A stretch of DNA of 64,000 nt from Nelumbo lutea (lineage: Eukaryota > Streptophyta > Magnoliopsida > Proteales > Nelumbonaceae). Numbering within the stretch: position 1 is the first letter of the stretch; the number at the start of each line of letters is the position of its first letter. Under the pieces are notes generated by a model that was not told the DNA's origin, searched no databases, and saw only the letters and a list, made by a program, of their open reading frames with translations. The position numbers were made by a program, and so were the translations under genes. Of this stretch, positions 44,262-55,831 are shown piece by piece. The DNA is taken from positions 57,376,422 to 57,440,421 of the forward strand of contig JAKGHH010000004.1 in assembly GCA_022828595.1 (NCBI GenBank), given 5' to 3'.

Positions 44262-46387
44262 CTTATTGTAGCAATATTAGGAACTACTGGCCACTATTAA
44301 TCTGATTTTTAACTCTGCAAACATTGCTGATTTTTAATTCTGCATCTTAGAATTCAGATTTGAATGTTGTAGCTTTCATTACTAATGAAGCTGGTCTTCT
44401 TTCCTATTGCTGAATTGCTTCGTCTTTGGTTTTTGTTTTAGTTTAGGTAGTTTAGTTGATTGCTGGTTTTGTTTATCTCAAATGAAAAAAAAAAAAAGAT
44501 AAAAGTTGAATTGCTGAATTGTTTCATCTCATAAGTAGCTAGTGCAGTTCAGATCTGATTACCTTAGCTGTGATTTCTGAAATCAGAAATCAGATCTGAA
44601 CTCATTATAGTTGCTATAGTTTAAGTAGTGTAACTGCTCTTTTTGTTCTGCATACTTTATGAAAATGGTGTGGTTCAGATCTGATTACCTTACCTGTCAC
44701 TTCTCCAATCAGAAATCAGATCTGAACTCACACAGAAAAAAAAATTATAGTTGCTCTAGTACAGTAGTGTAGTTGAGTTTTAGTTCAGATCCGTACTATT
44801 CTTCTTACTGAATGTTTTTAGTTCTGTAGTGGGTAATCTAATTTTTCTTTCTTGTGTAGTAGTATTCAGATCTGTAAGTTTCTAGTGTCTGATTTCTAGT
44901 TATAGGTCCCATTCCTGCTGTTATAACTCTCAATTCTGATTTAATAAGATCTGCTAAATCTAAAATAGGTTTCAGATCTGCTTGCTTGTGGTGTAGTTCA
45001 GATCTGTATTACTGATCTGTTTAGTGGTTATACTAGTTATGGTAGCAAGATTCAGATCTATAAACACTAACTCTTACTGCTGAAATCACATACTAGATCT
45101 GAGCACACCGAATGTTTTTTTACTGCTGATTGATCTCAATTTTGTACAGATTTGTATACAGTATGCTTCATTGCTGATGTCAGTGGTTTTGTCTTGCTGA
45201 TTTGCTCAGTTTTTAGTATGGCCACTTTAGTTGGTGTTTGGTGATGCACAACTCACCAAATTTGGTGATTTCAAAGAGAATTTGTAAATCGCTACTGATT
45301 TCAGATCTGTATATTGCTGTTCTCAGTAGATGCTGAGATTTCAGATCTCAATAATTAATTTTCATTGCTGATTTCAGCAATGAAATCAGATCTGATATTG
45401 AGAGAGAATTTGTAAATTGTTGTTCTAGTATTAGTAGCTACTAATTTCAGATCTGTATATTGACCTTTACTAATATAGTTTCAGCAGTTCAGATCTATGT
45501 AATTAATTTTCATTGCTGAAATCAAGAAGATTGCATACTACCCAAGGTATATACAGATTGGAACCCGAAGAGCAGCCTAAAGTTCTTGATTTCAGTCTTG
45601 TTTTAGATCTGTCTGCAGTAGATTTCAGATCTGCATACATTAACTATCACTACTGAAATAAAAAATCAGATCTGAGCACATTTTTCTTTGATCTTCATTG
45701 ACTGTTAGCTGATTTCAGTTCTGTCCAAATCTAGATACAGTATTCTTCATTACTGATATCAGTAATCTATTTTTTCTTTCTATTGCTGATTTGTTTAGTT
45801 GTTGATTACTGTTTTTAGTGCTGCTAGTTTAGCTGGTTTTTGGGTCTATATAACTCATAAAAACAGGGGAGTTTAGATCTGTACAAAGTAGATTTCAGTG
45901 CTGAAATAAAAAATCAGATCCGAGCATATCGAAAAAAAAGAAAAAAAAATAGCTGTTCTAGTATTAGTAGTTAGCTGATTTCAATTCTATAGATTGGCTT
46001 TCAGTAGTGTAGTTTTAGTAGTTCAGATCTGTATATATTGAATTTCATTGCTGAAATCAGACATCTTCTTTCTTCCTACCGATTGTCTCTATCTTAGGCT
46101 GCTATTCTTGTTTCAGAAGTGAGCAATCTGCTTGAAGTTGATAGGCTACTTTTCTGATTTCAGTCTTGAATACCAGATTTCAGATCTGTCTACATTAGTT
46201 TTCAGCCAACTGATTGTTCTTTTTCTTGAGTTTTTTTTTTCTTAAATAGCATTCAGATTTCTTTGCTTTTTAGATTTCAGTTCTCTTACTATTTAACAGT
46301 CCATCCTTCGTAGGTTGTTGATTGGTTGATAGTTTACATTCTGTGATTAGTGTACAGTAGTTTCTTTATTATGTTGATAGAGAAGAT
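44262..46387 (+). other. Athila B' 5' leader with CAGATCTG motifs
   Basis: About 2.1 kb, non-coding, with about 14 exact CAGATCTG copies by eye and many near-copies (TTCAGATCTGTA, AAATCAGATCTGAAC). It matches the B leader in style and in many phrases (e.g. ATTGCTGATTTGTTTAG). Confidence 0.75.
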
Positions 46388-47470
46388 GGCAGCAACCAAC
46401 TCTCAATGGCATCCCGAAAGAGCACAATTTAGAAGGTAGCAAGATCTTCACCATGTGGACACATACACAGCCCTGTCTGCACAACTAAATACAATCAGCA
46501 AGAAAATAGGTGCGATACAGATGACAACCATGCATATGCAGTACATGACTTGTGATTGGTGTGGGGGAGGCCACATCAGCACTAAATGCCAAGTTGGCAA
46601 TCAGTTTATGCAGCCTCCAGAACAGGTAAATGTTGTTGGTCACTTTCCAAGGCAGAAATACAGTTAGTATCTTGTGCCTTTTACCCCGGATGGAGGGGAT
46701 ACCCGAATCAATCATGGCTAAATCAGCATGTGCCAAACTCCTACCGCCAAAACTTCTATAATCCGGAACAGAAATCTAACCTAGAGGAGCTGATGAACAA
46801 GTTCATAGCTAGTGCTGAAACAAGATTTCAGATCCAAGAAACAGCAATAAAGAACTTGGAGCAGCAAGTTGGGTTGTTGGCATAACTGATTTCAGCAAGC
46901 AATCCGGGTACTCTACCAGGTAATACTGAAGTGAATCCAAGAGGTGGTGAGGAGCTACCAGAGGTGGAGAAGAAGGAAAGAGTTGAAAACAAGGTTAGCC
47001 TGTTGGCCAACCTCCTTGAGCTTCCCATACAAGAGGGAGGAGCTGCAAGGGAAGAGAATGAAGAGATGCAAGGCATGGCAGTTTACCTGAATGCCAACCC
47101 ACAGTTTCAAGGGGAAGAGTGTTTCAACTTGGATGGCTTGGATACCCCACCAATACCAATAATCAAGCCTTCAACCCAAGGGCCACCCTCCCTTGAGATG
47201 AAGCAACCCCCTCCACATCTAGAGTATGCCTTGTTAGAGGCACCATCAGCCTTACCAGTAATCATATTAGCAGATTTGAGCCCTTTGCATAGAGAAAAAC
47301 TACTAAGGATGTCTCGAGAACACATGACGGCTTTAGCTCGGAATGTGTCATTGATGATGCGGTTGGTGGATGTTTTCAAACCAACTCAGATTTTTAGTCA
47401 AAAACTCTTGTTTTTGTTTTCTGATTTCTTATTCATTTCAGTTGAGTTCAGTGTAGTATTTATGTAGGAT
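46388..47470 (+). pseudogene. Athila B' gag-protease-linker fusion, pol deleted
   Basis: ATG at 46388 starts MAATNSQWHPERAQF. A frame then reads VDTYTALSAQLNTISKKIGA and the zinc knuckle CDWCGGGHISTKC (C-x2-C-x3-H-x4-C). After a frame change, DGGDTRINHG / PGWRGYPNQSWLNQH, then SNLEELMNKFIASAETRFQ, NLEQQVGLL, a stop, NPGTLPGNTEVNPRG. The frame 46931-47467 continues to PSLEMKQPPPHLEYALLEAP, the linker that in B precedes RT, and then ends. Protease, RT, RNase H and integrase are absent. The element could only move using proteins from a relative. Confidence 0.85.
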
Positions 47471-48127
47471 GTTAGTCAAATAAGTTGTTGATCTCTCTTT
47501 CTAGCTTGATGTGATTTTTAGTAGAGAGGCTTCCCATCAAAAGAGATATTGCAGAAATCAGATTGATCCTCACGGAAGTTCTCTAAACCCCTCCTACTAC
47601 TTGATATTGTTCTTCCTGTAATGTCCTTCAATGCTGGTTTTATTGGTACTCTCTCACACTAGGAACATTGAGGGCAATGTTCATCTTAAGTGTAGGGGTG
47701 TGAGGTTGGAGCCATGCACCTCAATCATCCCAACACTTATACAAATGCAGGCAATGACATGACCAATTAGACTGAAATCCCCTTAAGATCATTGCTATTT
47801 ATTAGGTAAATTTAAAGAGGGAGTACAAAGAGTTAAGGGAGGCCACTGTAGGTGTTAGTTTTTATTCCTGTGAATGATCCAATTTTGCACAACGCATGAG
47901 GTTAAGGGAGCTGAATAAGAATTTCATCATGACCAGCCCTAACTACCTTCATATGTATGAAAGAACTTGATTTCATTATTAATGGTCAGTCGAGGTAATT
48001 CACATATGAATTGTTAATGCATGAGATACAACAACTGCAAAAAGACAAAGTCCAATTGACTCCACTATTCCGAGCTAAATAGTAAAACTAGCAATTTGGA
48101 ATATGAGATGCCTCAAGCCTATGACCA

Positions 48128-48248
48128 GTGTGAGATGGAGCATAAAATGCACTCACACCAAAAAGAAACTATGAGATAGAGCATAAAATGCACTCACACC
48201 AAAAGAAAAAGGAAAAAGTGTGAGATGGAGCATAAAATGCACTCACAC
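48128..48248 (+). repeat. Three hairpin repeats in the B' 3' region
   Basis: Copies at 48128-48158, 48171-48199 and 48218-48248. Each has outer stem GTGTGAG / CTCACAC (the second copy ATGAG / CTCAC) and inner stem GCAT-AAA-ATGC. Spacers are A-rich. They match the three copies in B and one in D, in the same element orientation. Confidence 0.85.
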
Positions 48249-48521
48249 CTAAAAAGAAAAATTGAAAAAAGAAAGAAAATTTGGTGACAGATGAGGTTCA
48301 AGGGGACAAAATGCAGTTGATCACTCATGAGGTGCAGTTACAAATTTGAACCCTAGTTCAAATTGATGGTTAATTCTAGCAGTCAAGGAGCTGATCTACA
48401 TATTGAACGGGAGTGAAAGCTAGAACTTGAAGGATCTCATATTCTCTCTTTCCTTGGCTCTTATGCATATGGTAAAATGGTAGTTTATAAAATGGGGAAT
48501 AATCAGTTTCTGGCTAATGTC

Positions 48522-48541
48522 TTTGCTTGAAGACAAGCAAA
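48522..48541 (+). other. Hairpin beside the polypurine tract, B' copy
   Basis: TTTGCTTG-AAGA-CAAGCAAA, a perfect 8-bp stem; loop differs by one base from B (AGGA in element sense). Confidence 0.85.
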
Positions 48542-48543
48542 AG

Positions 48544-48561
48544 CTTAAGTGCGGGGGTATT
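48544..48561 (+). other. Polypurine tract of Athila B'
   Basis: CTTAAGTGCGGGGGTATT, directly before the LTR start TGATGAATA. Confidence 0.87.
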
Positions 48562-50132
48562 TGATGAATATATAATTTACATATAATTTATGAGGTTTTA
48601 TGCATGATTTTATGATGGTTTGTTTGAGTTTCACCCTATCTCAGCTTAATTTCATGAAATATTTCAGGGGAAACCAATTCAGGAAAAATAATGCATCAAA
48701 CAAGAAGAAAAGAGGCAAATTTAAGGTTATTTAGCCCAGCTAGAACCATAGCCCAGCCAAGAGAACAAGGGAAGATCACTCGGCCCATGTAGCCCATGCT
48801 ATACTTTTTGGGAGAACCCAAAGAGAGAGCCTAGCAAGAAAGCTAATTCGGCCCAGCAATGAGGAGGCCCATTTCAACTCAAAAATAGCCTAAATTACAG
48901 CCCAAAATTTCAGTTAAGGTGTAGCCCAAAGCGCAGCCAAGAAGAGCTAAGGGCGGCAACTTTTAGAGAGTGAAAGAGAAGAAAGGGGTAAAAATTTCTA
49001 GAAGATTCAAGAAGAGAAAAGGGAAACAAATTCTAGAAGGTTCAAGAGAGGCCTCTAGACTCCTTGAAAGCCTATTTAAGGAGGTCTCTTGGAGGGGAGT
49101 GGTGTTCAATTGCCTAAGTTCAAGACTCCTTGGTCCCTTAGGTTCGAAATTCAAAGAGAGAAGAAAAGAGATAGCTAGGCGCAAGAGGGAAGGAGCTGAA
49201 GAGATCCAAGCATTCCAATAAGAAAAGAAGGTGAATTCAAAAGAGGAGAAGCTCTTGAGAGATCTAGGTTACATTCCTACTTAATTTCTGCATTCTTTGA
49301 GTTTGAATTCAGCTAGAGATTATGTAATTTCTTCTTCTATCTTTCTTTCTTGCTATAATGGAAGTTTGATTGTTGTAAATTCAACTCTGTAATTAGTTTT
49401 CTTGAATCATTCGAATAGATCAGATCCAACTTTGAGTTTCTTGATTAGAATATGAATTGTAGAACTGATAAGCCGAACTACTATCTTACAAATTCAGATC
49501 TGTAATTTGTAATGTTTGAATTGCTTGAGAGAGATTTCAAACATTCATCATCCAGTATTGGCTAATCTATTCTAGACTCTTGGAAATTCTAGAGTGCTTG
49601 AGAAAGACTCTTGAATTTTAGATCTGATACTCAAGAACTAAATCGAATGCAAGATTAGAGGTAACTTTCACAATTCAGTTGGTGATCATTCAATCTGAAT
49701 TGATGCCCTTGAAATGTTTCATTTAATGCATGCATGAATGATTAGATTTTTGATAGAGATATAAGAATCATCATTCATGCATAGAATGAATAGGCGCTTG
49801 AAAGAGGTTGTTCATTGCCTTGGGGTTTCACCAAATCAAGGCTTAATCAAATTCTATTCGAATGATCTAGAGGGTTAATTACTGAATCATTTCTGGGTAT
49901 TTTTAGCTTAGCCTCTCAACTTGAATGCAAGGTGTTTGAGCCAACTCCTAGTAGATAGTTTGTTAGCTAGATTTTCAGATTTGAATTAGATTTAGAATTT
50001 GGTTAATCAGATAACAGTAGACTGATTTATTACTAGTAGTTTGGTACATAAATCCTCGTTGGAACGATACTCTACTCACTACTCTATTACTTGAGTGGAT
50101 AGTGCACTTGCTAATGTCACCAAGACGCACCA
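48562..50132 (+). mobile_element. Athila B' 3' LTR (1571 bp)
   Basis: TGATGAATATATAATTTACA ... GACGCACCA. It has a CTATTTAAGGAGG promoter-like site near 49070, and the terminal block TTGCTAATGTCACCAAGACG. At 50133 copia A coding sequence resumes, so the insertion site is in copia A. Confidence 0.9.
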
Positions 50133-51534
50133 GAAACCAATTTGTTGGTAACTTCTGCTTCCTGGTGTATTGACTCCGGGGCTTCAAATCATGCGTGTAA
50201 TATACTGCAGGGGTTCAGGATAAGCAGAAGACTGAGTGACAGAGATGTGACTCTTTACTTGGGGACTTCTGCAAGTATTGCAGCTATAGCTATAGGATCT
50301 ATAGAGTCAATTTTCAGAGAATGAATTATTGTACTGAAAGATTGTCTTTATATACAGAATTTGAGAAAAAATCTGATTTTTGTTTCAAAACTATGCGGAT
50401 GGATCTTCTGTTCTCTTTAGTAATACGATTAATATCAAAAGAAATAACAAATTCCTCGCATATAGAGAACTTGAGAATGGTCTTTGTGTTGTCCATCCTT
50501 CTTTGTAAACTAACATAACCAAAACTATGTCGGATGATATCCCCATGAAAATAACCTATGATACAGTTAATCCCACGTGCCTATGTCATTACCAACTTGG
50601 CCACATTAACATAGATCGCATCACAAGGTTGGTAAAGGATGGTCTTTTGGATTTTCTAACTATAGAAGATTTTCCAACCTATGAATCTTACCTTTAGGGT
50701 AAGATGATGAAATGACAATTTAACGGTAAGTGGTCCCATGAGTGTTAGGACACGTAACCAACACGTTTATTTCATCACATTTACTGATGATTATTTGTGG
50801 TATGGTTACGTATACCTAATGAGACACAAGTTTGAATACTTTGAAAAATTCAAAGAGTTCAGACAAGAGGTCAAGAAGCAGTTAGGGAGAGAAATTAAGA
50901 CCCTTCAATCGGATCGAGGTGGCGAGTATCTCTCTGACGAATTCAAGGACTGTTTAAAGGTCAATGGGATAGTATCACAATTAGCTCCTCCTGCTACACC
51001 ATCGCTAAATGGTGTGTCAGAGAGGAGGAATCGGACTTTATTGGATATGGTCCGATCACTTCTCGTACACTCAGAGTTACCCACATCCTTTTGATGTTAC
51101 GCATTAGAGACTGCGATATACGTGCTGAACCGAGTTCCAACCAAATCAGTTCCGAAGACTCCCTATGAGCTTTGGACCGGTAAGAAACCAAGTGTGAGGC
51201 ACTTGAAGATTTGGGGTTGTCCGGCACATGTTAAAAGAACAAGTGCGGACAAATTGGAATCCAAGACCAGTCGTTGTCTATTCATAGGCTACCCCAAAGG
51301 CTTTATGGGTTACTTATTCTATAACCCAAGAGAATAGAAGGTGTTCTATAGCTGAAATGCCCATTTCTTAGAGGATGATTACATCATAAACAATCATCGT
51401 CAAGAAGTTGTTCTTGATGAGGAGAGCTCAGGGGTAGTGGGAGATGTCCCACAAGCTCAGTTAATGACCAACCTAGAAGATCTACCCGGGTTTCTAGGCC
51501 TCCAGTTCGTTTTGGCTATGACCAAGTGGTGTGT
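50133..51534 (+). pseudogene. Copia A pol: protease, pre-integrase and integrase
   Basis: Resumes with ETNLLVTSASWCIDSGASNH, the protease active site (DSGA), in frame to 50324. Then pre-integrase traces (HINIDRITRLVKDGLLDF in another frame, ~50600), and integrase from 50738: [34 protein letters not shown] (catalytic Asp), [20 protein letters not shown] (catalytic Glu), LELWTG-type [19 protein letters not shown]. Stops at 51092 (TGA for Trp) and ~51336. The tail reads NNHRQEVVLDEESSG, leading toward RT, but at 51535 gypsy C cuts in. RT and RNase H are not in the window. Confidence 0.88.
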
Positions 51535-52956
51535 TGTCGTAGGCACTCAAAAATAAAACCTATACTCCTAAAAATAAATGCAGTAGTGCAAGTAATGATC
51601 ATTCCCATAGAGAGTATCTAACCTAGTTTGTGTGTTGCGTGAACAAAAATGGAGGGGGGTTGTATGTAATGAACCAAAATTAAAAAGAAAGAAAATCAGA
51701 ATTAAAAAGAACGAAAATCAAATGAGAAACAATGCAATTCAGAGTACTGAAATTAATCAAAGGAATGAGTCTTGGTCTATGTCAACATCCACCATCAGAA
51801 TTTCACTACTGCTCATTGATGCAAAGATAAATCAATTCAGACTTTGAATATTCATTATAGGAATTATTTTCCAGCATCTCCCTAATCTAGTTAATCAGAA
51901 AACAAGCGATCCTCTTAACCCTTATACTGAACAACCCGTAAACAAGCATTAAAGATTTAATCCAATAGTAGCCTTAAGCATTAGAGATCGATGAAGCTGA
52001 ACAACACAAGCACAAGTGGTTGCATTTAATTCAGTCAAGTGTTCTTCTTAAGATCTAACAATTTCTGACGCAGAAAATCATTAAACCCTAGTTGCTTCAT
52101 AGATTAGAGGGATCACACAATTACAGATCTGATATCTAACCTAGCAGTAGATTGCAATGAATAATAAACTAGTAGGCCTCCTAGCAATCAGACGAAACAA
52201 TCATAAACATGAACATAGAAGAAGATTCGATATTCAAAGCATAAATCAAACAATAAAAATCAAATTAGATCTTACAGTTTTATTGATTCTGAGGCTTCTG
52301 TTTTCTTCGATCAAGTATTAGAATTACCCACTCATGGTCATGGTAAAAACTCAAGAAAAATCAGAGAAGAGAGAAGAGAAGTGAAGAGAGGGGCGGCAGC
52401 TCTAGGTCTGACTGCCATCTTGATTATCTTTCTCTTCTTTTCTTTCTTCTACTTCTCCCAAGAGAAGCCTAAAAAATATCCTAAAATTTCTCTAGATAAC
52501 AGTCTCCAAATCTGACTTGTCAAGAATAATATCAAAGATAAGATAAAACAAAGTTCTAATGTAAGTGGGAGAGTGGTGATTTCGCATATGAACATTTGCA
52601 GGCTAAGGAATGTTTTCAGCACGTCAGCAATGCGGTTGCAGCTATTTTGGTCCCGATTTCGACCTCAATGCAGTCAGTATCTATCAAAACTCAAAACATG
52701 AATATTGTAGAAATTTTCCTTATCGTTTCAACACATCTTCAATCATCTCAGTTGGAGTCTGGATGAAAGAGTTATGCCCAAATTACGACGCGGTGCTGAA
52801 ACTGTCCCGAATTACCCGATTAGCCTTATTTTTCACTTAACGTCTCCATTTGTGCCCTAAATCAAAATATAAGAATAACGAGTGCATTTGGGCATCAAAT
52901 AAATATAAAAGACTAAATATTAAGGGAGAAAAATATGATATTTTTCATTCTCATCA
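51535..52956 (-). mobile_element. Gypsy C 3' LTR (1422 bp)
   Basis: Minus-strand LTR from TGATGAGAATG (52956) to ...GCCTACGACA (51535). The polypurine tract AGTGTGGGGGGATT lies next to its start (52957-52971). It is similar to D and the nested LTR at 12780. It interrupts pol of copia A. Confidence 0.85.
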
Positions 52957-52995
52957 AATCCCCCCACACTTAGCTTTTGCTTGTCCTCGAGCAAA
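52957..52995 (-). other. Polypurine tract and hairpin of gypsy C
   Basis: Tract TAAGTGTGGGGGGATT (minus), then TTTGCTTG-TCCT-CGAGCAAA (52976-52995, plus reading) with a single T-G wobble-type mismatch. Same layout as B, B' and D. Confidence 0.8.
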
Positions 52996-54046
52996 ACTCA
53001 AATTCACTTTCCCAAAAGCACCAAGGTTACAATGCCATCAACAAAGAACAACCAAGCTCTTCAATACTCATAACAAATCATGAACAAACATTCTTAACAA
53101 CTTTCAATTACTTAGTAAGCATTTTCATTCAAAGATGGAATAAACTAAATAGTAGATCCTCACGGAAATAAACACTCAACTTTCATGTTTGAAGGGTATG
53201 TGTTTCGCTCAAATTCATTCCAATGGAAATGATCTACCATAGGCTTGCATATCTTCTCATTCTCCACCACTGAGATCACATGCATAACACAAATTTAAAG
53301 GACTTTTCAAGGGTTGTAATGGGGCTTAGGGTCAAGGTGGGAAATATTTGGGAATATAGCTCAAAAGCCATCGAAACTAGTAGAGCAAAACTGAATCATC
53401 TGAAGCTCGAATGCATAAGACTTGTAAAACCAATCACTTCATTCAGCAATTTCTTCAATTTTGCTTTAATGTATTTAAAGCATGTAAAACTCCTGCATTG
53501 GAAAAGAGATCATTCAAATGAACACTTTTTGTTTGCAACAGGGAACAATCCTTCACAACAGCTTCCACCTTTGTATGTATAAGTAGCCTTCTTTTTGTTG
53601 GAATTTTAAGAGGGGCATGGATAGTTTGTAACATCAAAAGCAATTTCCTCCATTCCTTCCTTTCATCTCTACTTTTTTTTTCTTCTTTTTTTTTGCTGTT
53701 TTTTCTTTTCTTTCAAAGTATATCAATAATTGGAACTCACGAATTGAGAATGAAAACATATTCCATTTCACCATTCATAACCATACCATGAATCCAAACA
53801 CCCCCACACTTGAAGCTTGCACATCCATGCATATCATAATGATGAGTAATGCTCCATTAAGTCTACGACTTGGGAGGGCATTATTTTTTTTCGGGTTTAA
53901 AGCTTGTAACATGGGGTTGCAATGAACGACAAGGGTCAATAAAGATCAAAGGGGTTCAATAAAGGGGATACTTTATCACAAGGTAGGCTATTTGGCTTAT
54001 GTATCTTATAACAAAAGTGGCCTTAATCAAGTTCATGCATGCTTGT
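52996..54046 (-). other. Gypsy C internal 3' region, truncated
   Basis: About 1.05 kb without a supported gene. A second tract, CAAGTGTGGGGGTGTTT (minus, ~53800-53818), lies 0.84 kb from the first, as in B and B', but without a clear hairpin. No pol follows; at 54047 a gypsy LTR of the opposite strand begins. Confidence 0.6.
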
Positions 54047-54328
54047 TGATGTGAATAAAAATTATCATATTCTTATCTATGAATATTCAGGCTTTCTACA
54101 CTTAATTAACACTTAATTAGACTCATTACGCTGGTATTTTGATTCAAGGCAAGGAAAGAAGTCGTCAGAAGGAAGACAAGGCTAATTGGATGGTTTTTCA
54201 TAGTTTCAACACCGTTCAGTAATCTGGGCCTAACTCTCATATCTGGGCTCCGATTGGGCTGATTCAAGATCCATTGGAAATATAAGAGCAAAATATACAA
54301 CTTTCATGTTTTAGGTTTTGATAGATTC
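54047..54328 (+). repeat. Gypsy LTR fragment (U3 start), plus strand
   Basis: Begins TGATGTGAATAAAAATTATC, like the start of the C LTR, and contains TGGGCCTAACTC, TGATTCAAGATCC and ACAACTTTCATGTTTTAGG, which match (reversed) the nested LTR at ~13960-14060. It is cut at 54329 by the copia C' LTR. No polypurine tract precedes it, so it may be a 5' LTR. Confidence 0.6.
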
Positions 54329-55831
54329 TGTTAGACAGTTTTTGCATGCCCTTAGCTTCAATCAGAATGATGTACATTATGAGTTTATTGTAAATGAATA
54401 AAGTACATATTTGACTCATGTTCCTGTGGTGTGTTTCTATGAAATCCCCTTAAACTGGACACTTAATGAGACTCGTGTTAGTTTAGAATGTTCACAGCCA
54501 GTGGGTCGGTCTGGGGAGACCTATCCTGATAAGGCTGACACTGATGTTCCGCCAAGTCGGTTGGGGTGACCTGTCAAAGTCGCCAGGGTGAGACCCTAAG
54601 CACATGCAGTGTAAGATTAATTGAATCTTCGAACCAAACCAGATTTCCAGTATTGCCTTAGACCTTGGAGATTGATGGGCAAAACTGGAAAGTTACACCC
54701 GACCCCTAGACTCGATTATGATACTACACTAGGTGTCGGATTGAGCTGTCTTTGATGTACCAATCAGTGAGATCCTTAGCGGGGGTCAAAACCTGGGTAT
54801 GTTGTGACAGTTTGAAAATTCATCTGAGTGGGTGATCATAGTGACAGGATCAGCCCTTTTGTTGGACAAAGGTAATGATCGGGGATGCACTCTCTCTGAT
54901 GGAAACTAAGACTACTGCCAGTCGATTTCAATTATTGAGATTTGTTTTGCAAAATACATTTTATATGAGATATAAAAATATATATATTATGGTTTCCAAA
55001 ATGTTTACAAAAGGTTTTAATTCCTGGGATCCATATAATCAAAGAGTGCAACACTGTTCCTTGCAGGCGATGGAGAGGTCCTCTCTTGTCAGTCTATGTT
55101 TGATCATTATGGGCTGAGAGGTTAAGTGTAAGACCATTGAGGGTAATACCTGATGGGCTAATCTTGCATCTACCCACAGTCCCTAGGTTACAAGGTGGCT
55201 TGGCCCAGGGACCACTTAGGGTAAGTGTTGGGCCCATAGAGCTCATGTGATGGGTTTCAAGGGGTGCACAATCCATAACAGTGTAATCGGCCAGGTCTTG
55301 TAACAAAGGCTGGGCTGAACCCATGTGGCAAATGTGTAGATCAATGTTTGGGTCCCACGCCATACAAGGAAGCCCAACCGAGTAGTAGTTATGAAGGCTA
55401 AGTGAGCACATAACCTTAATGGGCCTAAAGCCCATTTCGAACTGGACTAATTTAATTAGTTAAATATGGGGGATTTCTAGGAATGGATTAATAGATAGAA
55501 TAGGGTCTTAACCCTATCCACTCAAAGAGTCCTGATCTGAATGTGATTCAGATTTGGAAACCTCCTAATGAAATTAGGAGAAGACTAATCTAATCTGCAG
55601 ATAAGATAAAGGTTTATCCTTATCACCTAAAGGGATGCCTTATCCAAATATGATTTGGATCAGCAACTCCTAATAGGATTAGGAGTTGATCCTTTAAGGT
55701 TACAAAAGAAGGAAGGGGCGGCAAACTTTAGAAGATAGATATTCACATCCTCTTTAGAGCTAAAATCATAGAAGGAAGAATTAAGCAACCCTGCGAAATT
55801 CTTTCTTGCTGCCTCCTTCTTGTTGCTTCCT
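54329..55831 (+). mobile_element. Copia C' 5' LTR, first part
   Basis: TGTTAGACAGTTTTTGCATG, start of a copia LTR, through U3 (CCACAGTCCCTAGG, GGGCCTAAAGCCC) to TTCCT at 55831, where copia F interrupts it. Continued at 63162-63607: the two parts sum to 1949 bases, close to the F LTR (1942). Confidence 0.88.

Larger units (their letters stand above)
47471..48561 (+). other. Athila B' 3' region
   Basis: About 1.1 kb, non-coding. Contents: hairpin AACATTG-AGGG-CAATGTT (47664-47681) and a polypurine tract CTTAAGTGTAGGGGTGTG (47685-47702); three hairpin repeats (48128-48248); hairpin and polypurine tract next to the LTR (48522-48561). Confidence 0.8.

Noticed and set aside
48128..48248. MicroRNA precursor
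   Set aside because: The stem is only 7 plus 4 pairs, far too short for a plant miRNA precursor.
33459..50137. Target duplication joining the outer ends of the B/B' pair
   Set aside because: The flanks AAGGC (33459-33463) and GAAAC (50133-50137) do not match, so the pair is not one insertion.
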